A DNA stretch of 5,229 nt from Betaproteobacteria bacterium (GCA_003105245.1 PQAI01000284.1:1-5229); one strand, 5' to 3'. Shown: positions 1 through 5,229, counted from the stretch's first letter. Translations and numbers: made by a program. The notes: generated from the letters alone by a model not told the origin.

Positions 1-3000
1 TCGGCGGGGAACAAGTTCCTCGTGCTGCTGGCGAGCGTCATCATCACGCTGGCGGGCATCCTCGCCGTGGCGAGGACCCCGCTCGACGCCCTGCCCGACC
101 TCTCGGACGTGCAGGTGATCGTCTACACGGAAGTGCCCGGCCAGGCGCCGCAGGTGGTCGAGGACCAGGTGACCTACCCACTCACCACGGCGATGCTCTC
201 GGTGCCCAAGTCGAAGGTAGTGCGCGGGTTCTCCTTCTTCGGCGCCTCCTTCGTCTACGTGATCTTCGAGGACGGCACCGACATCTACTGGGCGCGCTCG
301 CGCGTGCTCGAGTACCTGAACTTCGTCTCCGGCAAGCTCCCGCGCGGGGTGACGCCGCAGCTGGGGCCCGACGCCACCAGCGTGGGCTGGGTGTACCAGT
401 ACGCCGTGCTGGGCAAGGACCGCACGCTCGCGGAGCTTCGCACCATCCAGGACTGGTTCCTGCGCTACCAGCTCACCAAGGCCCCCGGCGTCTCCGAGGT
501 GGCCTCCGTGGGCGGCTTCGTGCAGCAGTACCACGTGATCGTGGACCCCGTGAAGCTGCGCAGCTACGGCGTGCCGCTCATGAAGGTCTCGCAGGTCATC
601 CGCGACTCCAACCGCGACGTGGGCGGGCGCGTGATCGAGATGGCGGAAGCCGAGTACATGGTGCGCGGCAGGGGCTACCTGCGCGGCAAGTCGGACATCG
701 AGGAGCTGGTCGTCAAGGCCGAGAAGGGAACCCCGGTGCTCGTGCGCGACGTGGCGCGGGTGGAGCTCGGCCCCGACGAGCGCCGCGGCATCGCGGAGCT
801 CGACGGCGAGGGCGAGATCGTGCAGGGCATCGTAGTGGCCCGCTTCGGCCAGAACGCGCTCGACGTGATCCACAACGTGAAATCGAAGCTGGACGAGATC
901 AAGAGTGGTCTTCCCGAGGGCGTGACGCTCCAGGCCGTCTACGACCGCTCCGAGCTCATCCACCGCGCCATCGACACGCTCAAGACCACGCTGCTGGAGG
1001 AAAGCCTCATCGTGGCGCTGGTGTGCGTCGTCTTCCTGCTGCACGTGAGGAGCGCCCTGGTGGCGATCGTGATGCTGCCCATTGGCGTCCTCATCGCCTT
1101 CCTGTGCATGCGCGCGCTGGGCATCAACTCCAACATCATGAGCCTGGGCGGGATCGCCATCGCCATCGGCGCCATGATCGACGCCGCGATCGTGATGATC
1201 GAGAACGCGCACAAGCACCTGGAGCGGCTGAAGCCCGGCGAGTCGCGCGCGCAGGCGATAGTGGACGCGTGCAAGGAAGTCGGGCCGGCGCTCTTCTTCT
1301 CGCTGCTCATCATCACGGTTTCCTTCCTGCCGGTGTTCACCCTCGAGGCCGAGGAAGGGCGCATGTTCGCTCCGCTCGCCTTCACGAAGACCTTCGCCAT
1401 GGCGGGCGCGGCGCTGCTGTCCGTGACCCTGGTGCCCGTGCTCATGGGCTTCTTCATCCGGGGAAGGATCCTCCCGGAGGCGAGGAACCCGGTGAACCGG
1501 GTTCTCATCGCGCTCTACCGGCCGGTCATCGCCTGGGTGATGCGCTGGAAGAAGACGACGATCGTGCTGGCGGCCGCGTCGCTGGCGCTCACCGTCATTC
1601 CCGCCGCGAAGCTGGGCACGGAGTTCATGCCGGCCCTCAACGAGGGCACGATCCTATACATGCCCTCGTCGCTTCCGGCGATGTCGGTGACCAAGGCCGG
1701 CGAGCTCATGCAGGTCCAGGACCGCATCCTCAAGAGCTTCCCGGAGGTGGCGAGCGTCGCGGGTAAGGCCGGGCGGGCGCTGACGGCGACGGACCCCGCG
1801 CCGCTGGAGATGTTCGAGACGGTGATCAATCTCAAGCCCGAGAGCGAGTGGCGCCCCGGCATGACCACCGACAAGCTCATCGCGGAGATGGACAAGGCGA
1901 TGCAGTTCCCCGGCGTGTCCAACGCCTGGACGATGCCCATCCGCGCGCGCATCGACATGCTCGCCACCGGCATCCGCACCCCCATCGGCATCAAGGTGTT
2001 CGGCAAGGACCTCGCGGAGATGGAGCGCCTCGCCCGCGAGATCGAGACGGCCGTGAAGGAGGTGCCCGGGACGACGAGCGCCTACGCCGAGCGCCTCACG
2101 GGCGGCTACTACCTCGACATCGAGCCCGATCGCGCGAAGCTGGCCCGCTACGGCCTCGCCGTGGGCGAGCTGCAGGACGTGATCATGACGGCGCTGGGCG
2201 GCGAGATGGTCACCACCACCGTCGAGGGCCGCGAGCGCTTCGGCGTGATCGTGCGCTATCCGCGCGAGCTTCGCTCCGACCCGCAGGCGATCGCCACCCA
2301 GGTCCTGGTGCCCACGATGGCCGAGATGGGCCAGGCGCCGGCGATGGTGCCGCTGGGCGAGGTGGCGCGCGTCAAGGTCACCAAGGGCGCGCCCGCCATC
2401 CGCACGGAAAACGCGCTGCTCTCGGCCTACATCTACGTCGACCTGCACGGCCGCGACATCGGCGGCTACGTGGCCGACGCCCGCAAGGCGGTCTCGGAGA
2501 AGGTGAAGTTCCCCCCGGGCTACTACATCGCCTGGAGCGGGCAGTTCGAGTACATGGAGCGCGCCGTGCAGAAGCTCAAGATCGTGGTGCCGCTCACGAT
2601 CCTGGTGATCATGGTGCTGCTCTATCTCAACTTCCGGCGCATGACGGAGACCCTCATCGTGATGCTCTCGGTGCCCTTCGCGCTCGTGGGCGGGGTGTGG
2701 CTCATCTGGCTGCTGGGCTACAACCTGAGCGTGGCGGTGGCCGTGGGCTTCATCGCGCTGGCCGGCGTGGCCGCCGAGACCGGTGTGGTGATGCTCATCT
2801 ACCTCGAGCACGCGTGGGAGCGCATCCGCGCCGAGCGCGGCACGCCCACGGCGGGAGACCTCTACGAGGCCGTGATGGAAGGCGCCGTGGAGCGCGTGCG
2901 GCCCAAGATGATGACGGTGGTCGCGATCATGGCGGGGCTGCTGCCCATCATGTGGAGCACGGGCACGGGCTCCGAGGTCATGCGCAGGATCGCCGCGCCC

Positions 3001-3126
3001 ATGGTGGGCGGGATGATCTCCTCGACCATCCTCACGCTCGCGGTCATCCCGGCGATCTACGCGCTGGTGAAGGGGCGCGGCCTCGGCGCCTCCGGCCCGG
3101 CGCGCGACTCGGGAGAGACCCCGTGA
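1..3126 (+). CDS. cusA: CusA-type Cu(I)/Ag(I) RND efflux pump, 5'-partial
   Basis: Inner-membrane proton-driven pump of the heavy-metal RND (HME) family. With CusB and CusC it exports Cu(I)/Ag(I) from periplasm or cytoplasm across the outer membrane. The reading frame is open from base 1 (SAGNKFLV, matching E. coli CusA near residue 9), so about 8 residues are missing; the GTG at 22 is internal, not the start. Of the 1041 residues seen, landmarks are DALPDLSDVQV near the N-terminus, the HME signature GAMIDAAIVMIEN (Asp codon at 1180), GFIALAGVAAE (Glu at 2776) and RVRPKMMT (Lys at 2905). These three charged residues correspond to the CusA proton relay D405/E939/K984. The three periplasmic metal-site methionines (E. 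coli M573/M623/M672) are kept at 1660 (ILYMPS), 1810 (PLEMFET) and 1957 (RIDMLATG), as are transmembrane relay methionines in NIMSLGG, GAMID and IVMIEN. This marks a monovalent Cu/Ag pump rather than a Zn/Co/Cd CzcA. The end overlaps the cusF start. Family call is near certain; substrate is inferred from residues. Confidence 0.97.
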   Translation, partial: SAGNKFLVLLASVIITLAGILAVARTPLDALPDLSDVQVIVYTEVPGQAPQVVEDQVTYPLTTAMLSVPKSKVVRGFSFFGASFVYVIFEDGTDIYWARSRVLEYLNFVSGKLPRGVTPQLGPDATSVGWVYQYAVLGKDRTLAELRTIQDWFLRYQLTKAPGVSEVASVGGFVQQYHVIVDPVKLRSYGVPLMKVSQVIRDSNRDVGGRVIEMAEAEYMVRGRGYLRGKSDIEELVVKAEKGTPVLVRDVARVELGPDERRGIAELDGEGEIVQGIVVARFGQNALDVIHNVKSKLDEIKSGLPEGVTLQAVYDRSELIHRAIDTLKTTLLEESLIVALVCVVFLLHVRSALVAIVMLPIGVLIAFLCMRALGINSNIMSLGGIAIAIGAMIDAAIVMIENAHKHLERLKPGESRAQAIVDACKEVGPALFFSLLIITVSFLPVFTLEAEEGRMFAPLAFTKTFAMAGAALLSVTLVPVLMGFFIRGRILPEARNPVNRVLIALYRPVIAWVMRWKKTTIVLAAASLALTVIPAAKLGTEFMPALNEGTILYMPSSLPAMSVTKAGELMQVQDRILKSFPEVASVAGKAGRALTATDPAPLEMFETVINLKPESEWRPGMTTDKLIAEMDKAMQFPGVSNAWTMPIRARIDMLATGIRTPIGIKVFGKDLAEMERLAREIETAVKEVPGTTSAYAERLTGGYYLDIEPDRAKLARYGLAVGELQDVIMTALGGEMVTTTVEGRERFGVIVRYPRELRSDPQAIATQVLVPTMAEMGQAPAMVPLGEVARVKVTKGAPAIRTENALLSAYIYVDLHGRDIGGYVADARKAVSEKVKFPPGYYIAWSGQFEYMERAVQKLKIVVPLTILVIMVLLYLNFRRMTETLIVMLSVPFALVGGVWLIWLLGYNLSVAVAVGFIALAGVAAETGVVMLIYLEHAWERIRAERGTPTAGDLYEAVMEGAVERVRPKMMTVVAIMAGLLPIMWSTGTGSEVMRRIAAPMVGGMISSTILTLAVIPAIYALVKGRGLGASGPARDSGETP
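3111..3117 (+). promoter_or_regulatory. Ribosome binding site for the cusF-like gene
   Basis: GGGAGAG lies 5 bases before the GTG at 3123, inside the last codons of cusA. It decides the start of the cusF-like gene: no in-frame ATG occurs until the metal-binding loop, and the GTG places a good signal peptide at the N-terminus. Confidence 0.75.
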
Positions 3127-3464
3127 AGGCGCGGGCCCTGCTGCTCGCCGCCGTCCTGCTTGCCGGCCAGGGCGCCGTCGCGGGCGACCCGCAAGCCTCG
3201 CGCGACGCCGCGCGAAAGCCCGGCGCCCAGGCGCCTGCAACCGGTTTCTCCGACGGCGTCGTGCGCTCGGTGGACCGCGCCGGAGGCACGATCACGCTGA
3301 AGCACGGGGATATCCCCAGCCTGCACATGGGGCCCATGACGATGGTCTTCGGCGTGAAGTCGCCGGCCCTCCTGGAGGGCCTCTCGGCGGGGGACAAGGT
3401 GAGGTTCCGCGCCGAGGCGGTCAAGGACGACTACGTGGTCACGGCCATCGAGAGGGTGAAGTGA
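3123..3464 (+). CDS. cusF: CusF-like periplasmic Cu(I)-binding protein
   Basis: A 113-residue periplasmic metallochaperone-type protein expected to bind Cu(I)/Ag(I) and hand it to the CusCBA pump. Residues 1-20 are a signal peptide (KAR, hydrophobic core, AVA|G cleavage motif). Residues 21-41 form an Ala/Pro/Arg-rich linker, and residues 42-113 are the small beta-barrel CusF domain ending in VVTAIERVK. Aligned with E. coli CusF at a constant offset of 25, ligand H36 is H61 and M47/M49 are M72/M74 in the PMTMVF motif. The Cu-capping tryptophan W44 is replaced by M69 (SLHMGPMTM), a change that also occurs in natural homologues as I recall. The GTG start overlaps the cusA stop as GTGA, and the stop overlaps the next gene in the same way, so it is probably translated by coupling. 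It is encoded after cusA rather than between cusC and cusB as in E. coli. Family call is firm; chaperone partner is inferred from position. Confidence 0.93.
   Translation: MKARALLLAAVLLAGQGAVAGDPQASRDAARKPGAQAPATGFSDGVVRSVDRAGGTITLKHGDIPSLHMGPMTMVFGVKSPALLEGLSAGDKVRFRAEAVKDDYVVTAIERVK
3451..3456 (+). promoter_or_regulatory. Ribosome binding site for the dsbB-like gene
   Basis: AGAGGG lies 4 bases before the GTG at 3461, inside the last codons of the cusF-like gene. There is no other ATG, GTG or TTG in frame before the first membrane helix, so this site supports the GTG start. The spacing is slightly short, which fits initiation by ribosomes terminating on the overlapping stop. Confidence 0.6.
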
Positions 3465-3943
3465 GCCCGCCCGGCGATCCGGCCGCGGGCGCGCCCGGGG
3501 CGGCGACCGGGGGCGGGATCACCTCCGGCGACTCGGCGTGGCTGCTCGTCTTCGGCTGCTGGCTGGTGGCCACCGCCGCCACGCTGGGGGCGCTCTTCTT
3601 CAGCGAGGTGATGCAGCTGCCCCCGTGCACGCTGTGCTGGTACCAGCGCATCTTCATGTTCCCGCTGGTGGTCGTCCTGCCGCTGGGGCTCTTTCCCTTC
3701 GACCCGCGGGTCGTGCGCTACGCCCTTCCCCTCGTGGCCATCGGCTGGGCGATTTCGGTGTTCCAGGTGCTCCTCGTCTACAAGGTCATCCCCGAGACGC
3801 TGCAGCCCTGCTCGAGGGGCGTGCCCTGCTCCGAGGTCCAGGTCGAGTGGCTGGGCTTCGTGAACATCCCCTTCCTGTCCTTCCTCGCCTTCACCACCAT
3901 GGCCGCGCTGCTGGTCGCGGCCCATTTCCGGAGCAAGTCATGA
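3461..3943 (+). CDS. dsbB: DsbB/BdbC-type disulfide bond formation protein
   Basis: A 160-residue inner-membrane quinone:disulfide oxidoreductase that would reoxidise a periplasmic DsbA-type partner and pass electrons to quinone. Four membrane helices are visible at about residues 25-47, 63-80, 86-106 and 132-155. The first periplasmic loop holds C56-T-L-C59 followed by WYQR, the family hallmark. The second holds C117 and C123 (PCSRGVPCSE), the CX5C pair of the BdbC-like branch, more compact than in E. coli DsbB. An extra Cys, C33, lies in helix 1. Residues 1-23 are a Gly/Pro/Ala-rich cytoplasmic extension absent from typical BdbC proteins. The gene starts with GTG overlapping the cusF stop (GTGA), and its own stop overlaps the start of the DsbA-like gene (ATGA). 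The immediate neighbour is therefore the obvious redox partner. The family is clear; a dedicated role in copper stress is inference from the operon. Confidence 0.93.
   Translation: MSPPGDPAAGAPGAATGGGITSGDSAWLLVFGCWLVATAATLGALFFSEVMQLPPCTLCWYQRIFMFPLVVVLPLGLFPFDPRVVRYALPLVAIGWAISVFQVLLVYKVIPETLQPCSRGVPCSEVQVEWLGFVNIPFLSFLAFTTMAALLVAAHFRSKS
3930..3933 (+). promoter_or_regulatory. Ribosome binding site for the DsbA-like gene
   Basis: GGAG sits 6 bases before the ATG at 3940, within the end of the dsbB-like gene. It favours this ATG over the in-frame ATG at 4003, which would remove the charged cytoplasmic leader but keep the membrane helix. Confidence 0.6.
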
Positions 3944-4656
3944 GCAGAAAGAGCAAGCGAAACGAAAGGCCGCAGCCCGAGGCTGCGCGCGCGCAGCGCG
4001 GCATGAGCCGCGGCGCGATCTTCCTCGCGGCCGTGGTCGCCCTCGTGGCCGCCTTCGCCGTGGGCGCGATCGCCTGGCGCAGCCACCAGGAGGAGGCCGC
4101 GCGCCAGCTCGCCACGCAGAACGCCGCGCGCCTGTCCGTCCCCTACGCCCAGACGCTCGGCAACGCGGAGGCGAAGGTGCACATCGTCGAGTTCCTCGAC
4201 CCCGCCTGCGAGACCTGCGCCGCGATGTACCCGCACGTGAAGAAGCTGATGGCCGAGAACCCCGGGCGCATCAAGCTCTCCGTGCGCCACGTGCCGCTGC
4301 ACCAGGGCTCCGAGCACGTCGTGCGAATGCTCGAGGCCGCGAAGGCGCAGGACAGGTACTGGCAGGCGCTGGAGGCGGTGTTCGCGGGCCAGGAGCGCTG
4401 GGTCGTCAACCACCGCGTCTTTCCGGAGCGGGTGTGGCCGCACCTCGAGGGCACGGGACTCGACCTCGAGCGCGTGCGCCGCGAGATGAACGCCGCCGAC
4501 ATCGAGGCGCGCGTGCGCAGGGACATGGACGACGCGGCGATGCTCAAGGTCGAGAAGACCCCCGAGTACTTCGTGAACGGCCGGCCGCTGCCGCGCTTCG
4601 GGCTGGAGGAGCTGCGCACCCTGGTGCGCGAGGAACTGCGCGCCGCCTACCCGTAG
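3940..4656 (+). CDS. Membrane-anchored DsbA-like thioredoxin-fold oxidoreductase (CETC)
   Basis: A 238-residue protein of the DsbA/BdbD-like group that should exchange disulfides with periplasmic proteins and be recycled by the DsbB-type protein encoded just before it. Residues 1-24 are a basic cytoplasmic leader (RKSKRNER). Residues 25-46 form one membrane helix, best read as an uncleaved anchor, although a weak cleavage site AIA|W is possible. The thioredoxin domain begins at about residue 66. The active site is C90-E-T-C93 in FLDPACETCAAMYP. An alpha-helical insertion spans about residues 122-200, and the cis-proline is P208 in VEKTPEYFVNGRPLP. The CETC dipeptide differs from CPHC of E. 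coli DsbA and suggests a different redox potential. Close homologues next to dsbB- and cusF-like genes are, from memory, usually annotated only as thioredoxin-domain protein. The gene closes the operon and faces copK tail to tail. Oxidase, isomerase or reductase activity cannot be told from sequence. Confidence 0.88.
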   Translation: MSRKSKRNERPQPEAARAQRGMSRGAIFLAAVVALVAAFAVGAIAWRSHQEEAARQLATQNAARLSVPYAQTLGNAEAKVHIVEFLDPACETCAAMYPHVKKLMAENPGRIKLSVRHVPLHQGSEHVVRMLEAAKAQDRYWQALEAVFAGQERWVVNHRVFPERVWPHLEGTGLDLERVRREMNAADIEARVRRDMDDAAMLKVEKTPEYFVNGRPLPRFGLEELRTLVREELRAAYP

Positions 4657-4664
4657 GGCCGCAG
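4636..4664. terminator. Possible stem-loop at the convergent gene ends
   Basis: Nested dyads CCTAC/GTAGG (4646-4650 with 4653-4657) and CTGCG/CGCAG (4636-4640 with 4660-4664) centre on the stop of the DsbA-like gene, only bases away from the copK stop. The inner loop is very tight, the two stems are separated by an unpaired asymmetric stretch, and no T-run follows on either strand. It could attenuate or stabilise either transcript end but is not a canonical intrinsic terminator. Confidence 0.2.
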
Positions 4665-4665
4665 G

Positions 4666-4980
4666 TCAGCGGAACTTCGGGTTGAGGGTTCCGAAGCGGC
4701 GCAGGTCCCTCCAGTTGAGGTCCTCCTTCATGACGATGACCTTGCCGTCGCGGGTCTCCATGCGCACGCCGTCCTTCATGTCCAGGCGGTGGCCGTCGGC
4801 CGTGAACATGCGCATGCCGCCGTTCGAGGCGACGTAGAGGGTGGCGCCGTCCTTGAGGGCGTAGGTCCCCGGGGCGGGCGCGTCTGCCTTGGCGGCGATC
4901 GCCGCCGCGGAAGCGACTGCAAGGGCCAGAGTGCCGGCCGCCAGGACCACGCGGCGGGTATTGCCGGTTGCGGCTTTCAT
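4666..4980 (-). CDS. copK: CopK-family periplasmic Met-rich Cu(I)-binding protein
   Basis: A 104-residue secreted protein resembling Cupriavidus metallidurans CopK, a small periplasmic beta-barrel that binds Cu(I) through methionines. Residues 1 to about 30 are a signal peptide (KAATGNTRR, then an Ala/Leu/Val core); the exact cleavage point is unclear. The body aligns without gaps to recalled mature CopK at a constant offset of 30. TYxLxDG matches, METRDG is identical at residues 74-79, and M56, M58, M68, M74 and M84 sit at CopK M26, M28, M38, M44 and M54. The last four are, as I recall, the Cu(I) ligands. CopK M36 is L66 here, and the C-terminal His70 linked to Cu(II) binding is N100, so the Cu(II) site is probably lost. 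The ATG follows a GGAGAG site by 5 bases. It lies downstream of the kinase gene on the same strand and converges on the efflux operon. Family confidence is high on motif spacing despite modest overall identity. Confidence 0.88.
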   Translation of the reverse strand: MKAATGNTRRVVLAAGTLALAVASAAAIAAKADAPAPGTYALKDGATLYVASNGGMRMFTADGHRLDMKDGVRMETRDGKVIVMKEDLNWRDLRRFGTLNPKFR

Positions 4981-4985
4981 CGGTG

Positions 4986-4991
4986 CTCTCC
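4986..4991 (-). promoter_or_regulatory. Ribosome binding site for copK
   Basis: GGAGAG on the minus strand lies 5 bases before the ATG at 4980. It is a strong Shine-Dalgarno match that supports this start and the complete signal peptide. Confidence 0.75.
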
Positions 4992-4997
4992 GTTGTC

Positions 4998-5014
4998 GTA
5001 CGCGATGTGTACGC
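4998..5014 (-). repeat. GTACGC direct repeat, 11-bp period
   Basis: GTACGC occurs at 4998-5003 and again at 5009-5014, separated by GATGT. The period is one helical turn, 18-34 bases before the copK ATG. OmpR/CusR-type response regulators bind direct or pseudo-inverted half-sites about one turn apart, so this is a candidate operator. The repeat is short and the identification is tentative. Confidence 0.35.
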
Positions 5015-5031
5015 TGCCAGCGTGCGCGCCG

Positions 5032-5057
5032 GTCGCCGTCGCCACGGTGACGGCGAC
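5032..5057. repeat. 26-bp imperfect palindrome upstream of copK
   Basis: Perfect 9-base arms GTCGCCGTC (5032-5040) and GACGGCGAC (5049-5057) flank an 8-base centre that itself pairs at two positions, giving 11 of 13 matched pairs. It lies 52-77 bases before the copK ATG and 35 bases past the kinase stop. It may be a regulator-binding dyad or an RNA hairpin at the end of the kinase message; no T-run follows it. Confidence 0.45.
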
Positions 5058-5077
5058 ATTACGACTGGGAGAGCGAC

Positions 5078-5107
5078 GCCCGCCGGGCCCGCTACCGGGC
5101 CGCGGGC
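5078..5107 (-). repeat. GC-rich stem-loop across the kinase stop codon
   Basis: GCCCGC (5078-5083) pairs with GCGGGC (5102-5107) and GGCCCG (5086-5091) with CGGGCC (5096-5101). Together they form a 12-bp stem with a 2-base bulge and a 4-base loop that contains most of the stop codon. There is no T-run after it. It may act as a 3'-end stabiliser or weak pause site, but GC-rich coding DNA also produces such stems by chance. Confidence 0.25.
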
Positions 5108-5229
5108 AGGGTGATCTCGAAGCTCGTGAGCCCGTCGCCGGAAGCGGCGGCGATCGTCCCGCCGTGCGCGGTGACGATGGACTTCGTGATCGCGAGCCCC
5201 AGGCCCGCGCCGCCGCTCGTGCGCTGCCG
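5092..5229 (-). CDS. Sensor histidine kinase, C-terminal end only
   Basis: The last 45 codons of a histidine kinase enter from the right edge and end in TAG (5092-5094 on the minus strand). What is visible is the end of the HATPase_c domain. RTSGGAGLGLAITKSIV carries the G2 box GAGLGLA that closes over ATP, followed by AHGG and a terminal strand FEITLPAAR. This ending resembles that of CusS/CopS-type heavy-metal sensor kinases, which fits a copper locus, but the sensor and dimerisation domains lie outside the window, so the ligand cannot be read. A cognate response-regulator gene would be expected further right on the same strand. copK follows 111 bases downstream on the same strand. The domain call is confident; the copper-sensing role is inferred from neighbours. 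Confidence 0.9.
   Translation of the reverse strand, partial: RQRTSGGAGLGLAITKSIVTAHGGTIAAASGDGLTSFEITLPAAR

Larger units (their letters stand above)
4981..5091 (-). other. 111-base gap between kinase and copK
   Basis: No gene is visible here. On the minus strand it holds the copK ribosome binding site, an 11-bp-period direct repeat and a GC-rich 26-bp dyad, listed separately. I see no clear sigma-70 -35/-10 pair, so copK may be read from its own unrecognised promoter or by read-through from the kinase gene. Confidence 0.5.

Noticed and set aside
22..24. GTG as the start of cusA
   Set aside because: The frame stays open and conserved to base 1 (SAGNKF matches CusA), so the gene simply runs off the left edge.
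1848..3122. Upstream in-frame extension of the cusF-like gene inside cusA
   Set aside because: The translation is Arg/His/Gly-rich low complexity and out of frame with cusA. The signal peptide and ribosome binding site place the real start at the GTG at 3123.
1654..3240. Long open frame on the minus strand (528 codons) opposite cusA
   Set aside because: It is His/Arg/Gly-rich with no recognisable domain. Such frames arise opposite GC-rich coding sequence, and the cusA frame fully explains the region.
3538..3939. Upstream in-frame extension of the DsbA-like gene across the dsbB-like gene
   Set aside because: The extension is an Arg/Ala-rich shadow of the dsbB-like frame. The ATG at 3940 has its own ribosome binding site and is followed by a basic leader and membrane helix.
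3778..4443. Minus-strand frame of 221 codons opposite the dsbB/dsbA genes
   Set aside because: The composition is typical of an antisense shadow and no domain or ribosome binding site supports it.
5008..5026. Possible sigma-54 promoter (TGGCAG on the minus strand) upstream of copK
   Set aside because: The required GC pair at the right distance from the GG is absent, and there is no activator-site evidence.
4544..5059. Minus-strand frame overlapping copK in another frame
   Set aside because: It has no homology, is Arg/Pro/Gly-rich, and is incompatible with the clear CopK motif spacing in the neighbouring frame.
1..5229. CRISPR arrays, tRNA or rRNA genes, insertion sequences
   Set aside because: No spaced repeat arrays, cloverleaf-like segments, transposase motifs or terminal inverted repeats are visible, and coding sequence fills nearly the whole window.

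Overview
This window is a copper/silver resistance locus from a high-GC Gram-negative bacterium. The GC-rich third codon positions, the HME-type RND pump and the periplasmic CusF- and CopK-type proteins point to a proteobacterium. The CopK homologue makes a betaproteobacterium (the class of Cupriavidus and Ralstonia) the best guess. That placement is inference; no rRNA or other phylogenetic marker is present.

Plus strand, 1-4656: four genes lie head to tail and read as one transcription unit. The first is a CusA-type heavy-metal RND pump, which lacks only about 8 N-terminal residues because the window begins inside it. It is followed by a CusF-like periplasmic Cu(I) protein, a DsbB/BdbC-type four-helix quinone:disulfide oxidoreductase and a membrane-anchored DsbA-like thioredoxin-fold protein with a CETC active site. 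All three junctions are 4-base start/stop overlaps (GTGA at 3123-3126, GTGA at 3461-3464, ATGA at 3940-3943), each with a purine-rich ribosome binding site inside the preceding gene. Translational coupling is therefore likely. The cusC and cusB partners are expected just upstream of the window.

Minus strand, 5229-4666: the last 45 residues of a sensor histidine kinase (ATPase G2 box GAGLGLA) enter from the right edge and stop at 5092. After a 111-base gap comes a gene for a CopK-family Met-rich periplasmic copper-binding protein. Its stop faces the stop of the DsbA-like gene across only 9 bases. The gap carries a 26-bp imperfect palindrome and a GTACGC direct repeat with an 11-bp period, both possible regulator sites.

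Proposed working model: the kinase, probably CusS-like with a response regulator outside the window, senses periplasmic copper. CopK and CusF bind Cu(I) in the periplasm and CusF delivers it to the CusCBA pump. The coupled DsbB/DsbA-like pair handles protein thiols, which Cu(I)/Cu(II) attack or mis-oxidise. The metal-handling part follows known families. The role of the thiol-redox pair is the least understood and most interesting part of the locus.
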